A DNA stretch of 64,000 nt from Sclerotiophoma versabilis. Taxonomy: Eukaryota > Ascomycota > Dothideomycetes > Pleosporales > Didymellaceae. Below are positions 57,360 through 64,000 of the stretch, one piece after another. The notes below the pieces were generated by a model, which saw only the letters and a list, made by a program, of their open reading frames with translations, made no database searches and was not told the DNA's origin. Location: positions 1,488,001 to 1,552,000 of the forward strand of contig JAAROD010000080.1 in assembly GCA_012274445.1 (NCBI GenBank), written 5' to 3'. Each line of letters opens with the position of its first letter. Position 1 is the stretch's first letter. Position numbers and translations under genes: made by a program.

Positions 57360-58475
57360 ATGGCACAGTCGCAAGCAACGCAATTGGCTATTATTCTCTC
57401 CGCTTTCTTCTTGCCAATCCTGACCTACTTTTACTTCACAAAAACACAGTCAGAGAAGAGCAATACTGGACCACTACCTCCTCCAACTGATATCACGGCT
57501 CTTTACATCCATCCAATCAAGTCGTGCCATGGCATCAAGGTGCAATCGGCAAAACTACTTCCTACTGGACTTGATCTTGGTATGTCAATCAAACCAATCG
57601 CCAACTTTAATACCTAACTATTGGCAGATCGTCAATGGATGTGGGTAACAGCATCGAATTACGAATTCCTCACCATCCGACAAAATGCCAAAATGACGCT
57701 CATCCGCCCATCCTACGACGCCAAAACCGATACTCTCACCGTGACCGCACCCGCACCAAACTCAATCGACGAGAAACTCGAGTTCAGCATCCCCGCTCAC
57801 CCATCTGCAGACTGGCTCGCCTCTAACACCAAGCGCCACGAGGCCAAGATCTGGAACCAGTGGACGCCTGCGCAAGTCTACCCGACCGAGCTCACCGCGC
57901 CCTTTAATGAATTCTTCGGTAAGGAAGTAAGGCTGGTGTATAAGCCGCCCCATTCCACCGAGCCGCGCCCCCTCCGCTCAAACGGCGCAGCAGAGGTCCT
58001 GGGTCGGGAAGCGTCGACATGCTTCCCAGACTTGATGCCCCTCCTCGTGGGCAACCAATCTAGCATCGACGAACTGAACAGCCGCATCAGAGCTGCCGAA
58101 GACGGGGATCTCACAATCGATGTCACGCGCTTCCGGCCGAACGTCCTCGTGCGTGGCGAGGCGTCTGCACCATGGGACGAAGATCGCTGGAAGACGCTAC
58201 GGATCACTTCGTCCGGCAAGACGGTGACGAACCTGGATGTTACCCAGCGCTGCGCGAGGTGCCACGTGCCCAACGTGGATCCGGAAACGGCGGAAGAGCA
58301 TAAGCGGCAGCCGTGGGATACGCTGATGAAGTACCGCAGGATCGATGAGGGCATCACGTATAAGCCTTGTTATGGGATGCTGTGCGTGCCGCGTGAGACT
58401 GGCGAGATTAGGGTGGGGATGACGATGGAGGTCACGGCGGTGACGGACCAGCATCGGTATATTGCTGGATTTTAG
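57360..58475 (+). CDS. MOSC-domain protein, mARC-like molybdenum enzyme
   Basis: Two exons, 57360-57579 and 57628-58475, with a 48-nt intron (GTATGT, CTAAC, CAG); 355 aa. One membrane segment near the N-terminus (TQLAIILSAFFLPILTYFYF) anchors the protein. The MOSC N-terminal beta-barrel begins at TALYIHPIKSCHGIKVQSAK and continues through DRQWMWVTASNYEFLTIRQ. The MOSC domain contains DVTRFRPNVLVRGEASAPWD and, after the Cys-rich stretch VTQRCARCHVPNVDPETAEE, ends with IRVGMTMEVTAV. The Cys in this stretch is where mARC proteins bind molybdenum cofactor. mARC enzymes reduce N-hydroxylated compounds; an outer-membrane mitochondrial site is usual. Substrate here is unknown. It converges with the GH43 gene (198 bp between stop codons). 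Confidence 0.9.
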
Positions 58476-58673
58476 GGGCGAAGAAGGCGAAATGCTTGAT
58501 CTAAAACGACCGAGTGAGCCTAACAAGCCGTGTAGATGGGTTTCAGCATAGCAACGAGTTTTTATCGAACTGGACCTAGCGAATACGAGCTTATGATACT
58601 CAAAGCGCGTGGTAGACAACAAATCTGAGTGAATGAATCGTGAATGGGATTATCATTGCTTCTATTCTTTTCC

Positions 58674-59684
58674 TTACGCCTCGAGCTTCGCAGGGGGCGC
58701 ATCCTCTTCTGAGAGCTGCGGCTGCGGCTCCGCCAACCCAATCTTGCCCTGCTCATCATACACAATCTCCCGAATCTTCACACACCTCAAGTGATTCCTG
58801 CCGCCACTAAGTGTGCTATCATGGTAGAAGAGGTACCACTTCCCCTTGAACTCCGCAATACTGTGATGTGTCGTCCACCCAACAACTGGCTCCAAAATTC
58901 TGCCTCCATACGTGAACGGCCCCACAGGGCTGTCGCCAGTCGCATAGCACAGGAAGTGTGTGTCGCCCGTGCTGTAGCTGAAGTAGTACTTGCCGTTGTA
59001 CTTGTGCAGCCAGGCAGCCTCGAAGAATCGCCTGTCGTGGTCCGCGGCTTGGATGGGTTTCTGCGTCTCCGGATCGAGGATAAGTACATCTGTGACTGGG
59101 GAAGCGAACTGTGTCATGTCGTCGGTGAGTTTGCCAACTTTGGCGCTGAGCGCGTCGCCAGAGGTTGGTTCTTCACCCGACTTGTCGAATTTCCCTGTCG
59201 TCCAGCATTGGAGTTGTCCGCCCCAGATTCCGCCAAAGAAGAGGTATGCTGAGCCATCGTCGTCAACGAAAGTCGCAGGATCGATACTGAAGCTGCCTTG
59301 GATATAATCAGGCTCTGGTGTGAAGGGGCCTTCTGGTTTGTCGCCGACTGCTACACCAACACGGAAGATGCCGTCCTTGTCTCGTGCAGGGAAGTAAAGG
59401 TAGTATTTCCCGTTCTTGGTTGCTGCGTCGGGCGCCCAAAGTTGTTTCGACACCCAGGGAACATCTTCTTGCTTGAGAACTACGCCATGATCTGTCACGG
59501 GGCCGCCGACGGTGTCCATGCTGAAGACGTGGTAATCAGCCATATCATACTGGTCGCCATTGTCGTTGTCCTGAATGTCCGTCTCGCGGTCGTGTGAGGG
59601 GTAGATGTAGAGCTTGCCGTTGAAGACATGCGCCGAGGGGTCGGCGGTGTAGACATGGGTCACGATGGGCTCTTTGTCGGACAT
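58674..59684 (-). CDS. Glycoside hydrolase family 43 enzyme, intracellular
   Basis: A single exon encodes 336 aa, one GH43 five-bladed propeller with no accessory domain. The three acidic catalytic positions are in place: the base Asp in YTADPSAHVFNGKLYIYPSH, the pKa-modulating Asp in GSFSIDPATFVDDDGSAYLF, and the acid Glu in DRRFFEAAWLHKYNGKYYFS. GH43 enzymes release arabinose, xylose or galactose from plant wall polysaccharides or oligosaccharides. There is no signal peptide at the ATG chosen (MSDKEPIVTHVYTADPS begins the fold at once), so it probably acts on imported oligosaccharides in the cytosol. Exact specificity cannot be read. Confidence 0.93.
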   Translation of the reverse strand: MSDKEPIVTHVYTADPSAHVFNGKLYIYPSHDRETDIQDNDNGDQYDMADYHVFSMDTVGGPVTDHGVVLKQEDVPWVSKQLWAPDAATKNGKYYLYFPARDKDGIFRVGVAVGDKPEGPFTPEPDYIQGSFSIDPATFVDDDGSAYLFFGGIWGGQLQCWTTGKFDKSGEEPTSGDALSAKVGKLTDDMTQFASPVTDVLILDPETQKPIQAADHDRRFFEAAWLHKYNGKYYFSYSTGDTHFLCYATGDSPVGPFTYGGRILEPVVGWTTHHSIAEFKGKWYLFYHDSTLSGGRNHLRCVKIREIVYDEQGKIGLAEPQPQLSEEDAPPAKLEA

Positions 59685-60232
59685 GGTTGCGGGAATCGGC
59701 GCTTTGGTTTATGCGTCGGCAGGAGAGCTTGTCGCGTCTGTCCTTTTACGCGTAGGCATTGTGCATACTTATGTGGAGGGGCATTGCCCGCATGACGGAC
59801 CAGCTGCCCTGTTTAACCGCCGGCACGATGGACCAGAAGCCAAGCGTGTTTGCGGGGCTCAAGACGGCCACATTGCTGCTGAAATGAGATCAGTCGAGGG
59901 TGCAATGGAGGATGAACTATTGAATGTGGTTGCGGGTCTCTTTAGCCGGCAATTCTTCCGCTCCACACATCGGGTTGATGACATCCGGTGCGGCGGGAAA
60001 ACACCGTATCCCAAAGCAAACGGCGAAGGCATCGGTGACGGAGCGATGTGCCGACAATGTGTTCGTCCGAAGGCAATATCGATGTCATGTGCTTTTGTTG
60101 GCTTCAACGCGTCCTTCTTTCACAGCAATGATGACTAAAGAAGCGCTACCATCTCCACACATCGCTGCTTCCATCACCCTCGCCCTTCTATGGATCAATC
60201 ACAAGACCATCCTCATACTCAATCTCAACCTG
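59685..60232. other. Intergenic upstream of the GH43 gene
   Basis: Promoter side of the GH43 gene. A 157-codon plus frame (59665-60138) starts antisense to that gene and has no family features. No gene is called. Confidence 0.55.
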
Positions 60233-60826
60233 CTACATGTGCTCTAGCATTTCCTCGGCTGTTTGCGTTACCTCCTTTCTCCTCTTCGTCCTCTCTATAC
60301 TCTTCATAAGCCCTTCCCGTCTCTTTCTATGGGTCTCCTTCCTCACCTTGGCTATCTCATGCTCTTTCTGTACGATCTGCATGGCTACAATAGCTATCTC
60401 TCTGTTCTGCTTCAACTCTAGCCATTTTTGCCTTGTTCTATTTGCTCTGATGATATTCGGAAAGTATATCCTCTCCTCCGGCGGCGGAATTGGACGCCTT
60501 TTCAAAGCGCCTTCGCGTGGACCGGGGTCACTAGGTCTAGAGTCTCTCTCTTGAAGAGTCCATCCTTCGATCTGAAATCCCCTTGGTGAACAATCAGCCA
60601 CTGCGAAACTGCCTTTTCGCGAAAAGGCGTTGCTGTCTGTGCCTTTTCCTTCTCCGACCGAAGGCTTGTGTCGACATTTTGGAGGTTGAAGGTAAAAACA
60701 GTGTCCTTTTTGTTTTCTGATAATGTTTGCGAGACATACGGCATATGTGTGCGATATCTGTGATCTGCTAAAATCTAGGAGCAAGCTACCAGCTTCTCGC
60801 ATTTTGGGTTTTGTTGAAGTGCCCAT
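60233..60826 (-). CDS. Hypothetical basic protein with C-terminal coiled coil
   Basis: The frame from the ATG at 60826 gives 197 aa; it stays open upstream to 61027 without another good ATG. I do not recognise it. The N-terminal 90 residues are unremarkable and could hide an intron, since a second minus frame (60744-60502) also reads sensibly there. The C-terminal 110 residues look real: a Pro-rich stretch (LKRRPIPPPEERIYFP) and then a long Lys/Arg/Glu helix (RKETHRKRREGLMKSIERTK) suited to a coiled coil. Start and splicing are uncertain. Confidence 0.4.
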   Translation of the reverse strand: MGTSTKPKMREAGSLLLDFSRSQISHTYAVCLANIIRKQKGHCFYLQPPKCRHKPSVGEGKGTDSNAFSRKGSFAVADCSPRGFQIEGWTLQERDSRPSDPGPREGALKRRPIPPPEERIYFPNIIRANRTRQKWLELKQNREIAIVAMQIVQKEHEIAKVRKETHRKRREGLMKSIERTKRRKEVTQTAEEMLEHM

Positions 60827-61258
60827 GTTGTGCTTGTGTACATGCGGTCTTGAGGGAAGGAGAATTTCAGAGATATCGTTAAATATGACGTGTCTGGTTG
60901 TGGTGAAGGGTCTTTGCTTGTAGCTATCTAATTCTGATGGTGAGCAAACTGTAGAATATGTTTGAAGGTTGGTCAAGAGCAGGATGGGGCAACTGTTGAA
61001 AAACTGATAAGCAGAAGCCTTGCTCAAAAATTGTGGATAAACAGTACAAGACCCTGGAGGTCCTTACAGGGGAATAATAAGTCAAGGTTGTCATACTATA
61101 ATGGTATTGGTTACGGGTTTTTCGGTTGGCCATGCGTTCCAGGGTTCAGAGGCGTTGAACTTGTGGTTCACCCCTTCAGTACCATGTCCTGTACAAGGGT
61201 ATTCAAGTGATTTTCATGACTTGTGTTTGGGGTCTCTTCCCATTTTCGCATTGTTCAA

Positions 61259-61640
61259 TGACAAGCTCCTGCTCATTGTCCAAGCCATGATACTCAGGAT
61301 TACTTGACTTCATCCAAACACCACTCGGTTTTTACACTTTTACCATGATGCATCCAGTCAAAAGCGCTCGAACTAAAACCCCTTCTAGCCCGCGCCTCAA
61401 ATCAATCTACCAAAGTCTGAAGCACCTCCAAAAGTTACAAAGCCTCCAGGTTCGCGATTGAAGCTGAATCTCCCCGAGCCACTGCAATCGCCATCACCAT
61501 CCCTCGAACATGACGCGGTCAGCGGCCAAGGCACCATTTCCACGCCAAATAGTCCAATATCTTCCCAAACCGTCTCAGAAGGACCTGATTCTTCGTCAGA
61601 TGAGCTTACCAAGGAGGATGGAATCTTCAGATCATCATGA
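61259..61640 (+). CDS. Possible 3' part of a two-exon gene
   Basis: A candidate last exon (61389-61640) follows a good acceptor (ACTAA branch, then TTCTAG) and encodes a Pro/Ser-rich acidic tail starting PAPQINLPKSEAPPKVTKPP and ending KEDGIFRSS. The stretch before the intron (61259-61327, SHDTQDYLTSSKHHS) is open in the matching phase, with a weak donor GTTTTT (61-nt intron). No start exon was found. A minus-strand frame of 85 codons with an ATG (61654-61397) covers the same bases, so the strand is not settled. Confidence 0.3.
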
Positions 61641-62820
61641 ATACTGTGTAGCATGGCACATTCATAGGTATTGACAAGGACCGTGGAGAGCTTTTGAATA
61701 AAGCTTCGCGTTGACTAATAGGCACATGAATTTAAGAATCTTCATGATCGACTGTATTACATATGAGACTGAAAAGGCATTGATACAGTAGGGCAACTCC
61801 CACACCAGACATACAACGTATTTTCTTGCATTTTCCGTAAAATAGTCTACTGGTGGTGAAGTGTCTTAGCTATCCTTACCACGCACTCATCCTTTCTCGT
61901 AATTTCTTCCTCCTGTCTACCTCCAGCCTTCTCTCCTCCGCCTCCCTCATGCTTGACTCTCTTAAACTAGCCGTGTACGCTTCGATACATGGTCAGTCGA
62001 GACTGGAAGCCTTTAAGGTGTTATTATCCCTGACTTCGAGTTCATACGCCTTAGTTTTCCCCAAAACCATGGCTGCGGCGAACACTTCGCCCTTCTCGTC
62101 CACATTATTTGCGCCCAGGCCTTCTGATCCAGTCCTGGGGGAAGTCGGACTACTCTAGTCACCTGCAAGAGTTTCCTCGCTACTAGTGCGAGCGACGTAT
62201 GGTGGTGCTCTGTCGGAATTTGGCAGGTTGTGCGCGAGGTCTTCTAGCAGATGTGTTGGGGGCCATCTCTCTGGTTTCTCGGCTGATGATGGTGGATGCA
62301 GGATGGTCAGGGCTCGGCTCAAACATGAGCCAGAAGGTCGTTTCGTGTGTGTGCTTCGCCCCACTAGCGGCATATTGGATGTAGTGATGTGGGTGAGATT
62401 GGCATATTTGAGTGTTAAGTAGAGCGTTGAGGAATTAAACGTTTTCTGTGTACATAAGATCTGAGTTCTGGGATGTTTTATGTTACCTAAAGTTGTTAAG
62501 ACTGATGTTGATATTTAGGGGTGTCAAGTGTCAACCACAGTTCCTACGATACGTAGCACAGAATCTGAGCCGGTTAGCGCGAGGATAAAGATTCGGTCGT
62601 CTGAAGGGTCTGAGGACCTCGAGGAATCATCACAACATCCAAGGCAGCACGCGTTAGCCTGAGATATTTTCGGGAGAATGAAATGTTAAAATATAGTGAA
62701 CCATTTGAGTAGATGAGAACCGCCCTTACTTTTATCTACATCTACCATTAGGCACTGTAACCGGCAAAATATAGCTACAACGCGTCAAAGTCTGTCTGCC
62801 ATCGCTTCCACTGATCCCAA
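61641..62820. other. Unresolved stretch with overlapping open frames
   Basis: Between 61850 and 62400 the minus strand reads pieces that look coding: AGPNM-like Pro-rich text at 62373-62155, then GSEGLGANNVDEKGEVFAA and KTKAYELEV after an in-frame TAG, then a charged helix SMREAEERRLEVDRRKKLRE. No set of introns of normal size joins them. It may be a small multi-exon gene, a decayed gene, or chance. 62400-62820 holds nothing I can support and is the 3' flank of ADE13. Confidence 0.3.
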
Positions 62821-63960
62821 CTATACGCTGAGCTCAGCAACGCCAGCCTTGTTGATGTACTCCCTGTACGGCTGCAACGCCTTCTCGATGACACCATCCT
62901 GGCCGCAGAACTTGTCAACAATCTCGGCACTGCGCCCAGTGTACAACTTCGCATCCAGCATGTTGTCCAGATCACCCCAGATGGGCTTGAAGAACTCAGT
63001 CTTGCGGATCCTATCAACGAGATCGTTTTGTCCGCCCTCATTCTTGACATTGTAGCCAGCTTGGTGGGAAAGGACACGGATCTGCTCGTGTGCCTCTTGG
63101 CGGCTCTCTCCCTTAGCAACGAGCTTCATGATAATGCTCTCTGTGATCATGAAAGGTAGCTCTTCCTGCACACGAGCGTTGACGCGCTTGGGGTACACAA
63201 CCAATCCCGAGGTGACGTTGTCGAGGGAGAGAAGGATGGCATCAGCCAGGAGGAACATCTCAGGGATGTCGATGCGGCGGATCGCCGAATCGTCGAGAGT
63301 ACGCTCCATCCACTGGTCGGATAGTGTGTTGGCGAAGGAAGCAGGCTTAGACATCAGCTCACGAGACAGGGCATACACGCGCTCTGAGCGCATAGGGTTG
63401 CGCTTGTACGCCATAGCGGAAGAGCCAATTTGGTCCTTCTCGAAGGGCTCTTCGAGTTCCTTCCATGCAGCCAAGTGACGGATGTCACCAGTGATCTTCT
63501 GTGCAGAGGAGCCGAGTCCGGCGATAGCGTTGGCGATAAGCTGGTCAACCTTGCGTGTGTAGGTCTGTGTGGAGACAGAATAGCAGCCCTTGAAGCCTGC
63601 CTTCTGGCAAAGTTTCTCGTTCAGCTGGTCACACTTCTGCGAATCGCCGTCAAAGATTTCCAGGAAGGACGCTTGAGTGCCGGTTGTACCCTGAGCACCA
63701 CGGAATTGAAGGCCCTCCTTGACGTGCTCAATGGCCTCGAGATCCATCAGGAGATCTTGGGCCCACTGCGCTGCTCGCTTGCCGACGGTGATCAGCTGAG
63801 CGGGCTGCAGGTGAGTGTAGGCCAGAGTTGGCTCGGACTTCCACTGCAAGGCAAACTTGGAGAGGTTGTCGATGACCTTGGCAAGCTTGGGGAGAAGCAG
63901 GCTCATGGCATCACGCATCAGGATAAGCTCTGCATTGTCGGTCACGTAACAGCTTGTGGC
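62821..63960 (-). CDS. ADE13: Adenylosuccinate lyase, partial (5' part outside the window)
   Basis: The last exon encodes the C-terminal 379 residues of a protein expected to be about 480 aa. It begins just after an acceptor (CTAAC branch, TAG at 63963-63961); the upstream intron and exons run off the window edge. The enzyme works twice in purine synthesis, splitting SAICAR and adenylosuccinate to release fumarate. Seen here are ATSCYVTDNAEL, AYTHLQPAQLITVGKRAAQW, the flexible signature loop IGSSAMAYKRNPMRSERV with the catalytic Ser, and RTLDDSAIRRIDIPEMFLLA. The C-terminus ends NKAGVAELSV. Nothing is missing in the visible part. Confidence 0.95.
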   Translation of the reverse strand, partial: ATSCYVTDNAELILMRDAMSLLLPKLAKVIDNLSKFALQWKSEPTLAYTHLQPAQLITVGKRAAQWAQDLLMDLEAIEHVKEGLQFRGAQGTTGTQASFLEIFDGDSQKCDQLNEKLCQKAGFKGCYSVSTQTYTRKVDQLIANAIAGLGSSAQKITGDIRHLAAWKELEEPFEKDQIGSSAMAYKRNPMRSERVYALSRELMSKPASFANTLSDQWMERTLDDSAIRRIDIPEMFLLADAILLSLDNVTSGLVVYPKRVNARVQEELPFMITESIIMKLVAKGESRQEAHEQIRVLSHQAGYNVKNEGGQNDLVDRIRKTEFFKPIWGDLDNMLDAKLYTGRSAEIVDKFCGQDGVIEKALQPYREYINKAGVAELSV

Positions 63961-64000
63961 CTACCAATGATGTTAGCAATTAGACTTTGTGGAAATAATC

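Overview
This 64-kb window comes from a filamentous ascomycete (Pezizomycotina). The evidence is about 16 protein genes broken by short GT-AG introns (46-127 nt, mostly 46-53), CTAAC/CTGAC-type branch sites, and fungal-specific families: an Osh3-type oxysterol-binding protein, a BTB protein, an ankyrin protein with a STAND-type N-terminus, and Mrc1. A class such as Dothideomycetes is only a guess. I saw no rRNA, convincing tRNA, CRISPR array, intact transposon or virus.

Layout. 1-3.8 kb is gene-poor and ends in a dense block of simple repeats. 3.8-11.5 kb carries a BTB protein (-), mitochondrial seryl-tRNA synthetase (-), an unknown probably nuclear protein with a SUMO-interacting motif (+) and a TLC-domain membrane protein (-). 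11.5-14.7 kb is gene-poor. 14.67-17.39 kb is a six-exon ankyrin gene. 19.4-25 kb holds a vacuolar-type amino-acid transporter (-), a multispanning membrane protein (+) and a small secreted glycoprotein (+). 25.4-32.7 kb is a five-exon gene for a giant (about 2351 aa) P-loop NTPase with helical repeats (-). 32.7-37.4 kb is empty as far as I can see. 37.4-43.3 kb holds OSH3 (-) and a secreted GDSL esterase (+), diverging from an intergenic region with two phased tandem repeats. 45.2-52.0 kb is a compact housekeeping block: RTF1 (-), COQ7 (+), MRC1 (-). 54.5-63.96 kb has a C2H2 zinc-finger protein (+), a MOSC/mARC-like protein (+), an intracellular GH43 enzyme (-), a poorly resolved stretch of small ORFs, and ADE13 (-), whose 5' part lies beyond the window.

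The genes do not form one pathway. There is no polyketide synthase, peptide synthetase or other biosynthetic core. RTF1 (transcription elongation) and COQ7 (ubiquinone) share a 330-bp divergent promoter; COQ7 and MRC1 (replication checkpoint) converge within 137 bp. The most interesting items are the giant NACHT-like NTPase, the ankyrin/STAND-N protein in a gene-poor island with an unusual excess of AAG splice acceptors, a tandem triplication covering the stop codon and 3' region of the seryl-tRNA synthetase gene, and the phased CACGTG repeats. Gene models were built by hand from splice signals; every multi-exon model gives a total coding length divisible by three and an uninterrupted frame.
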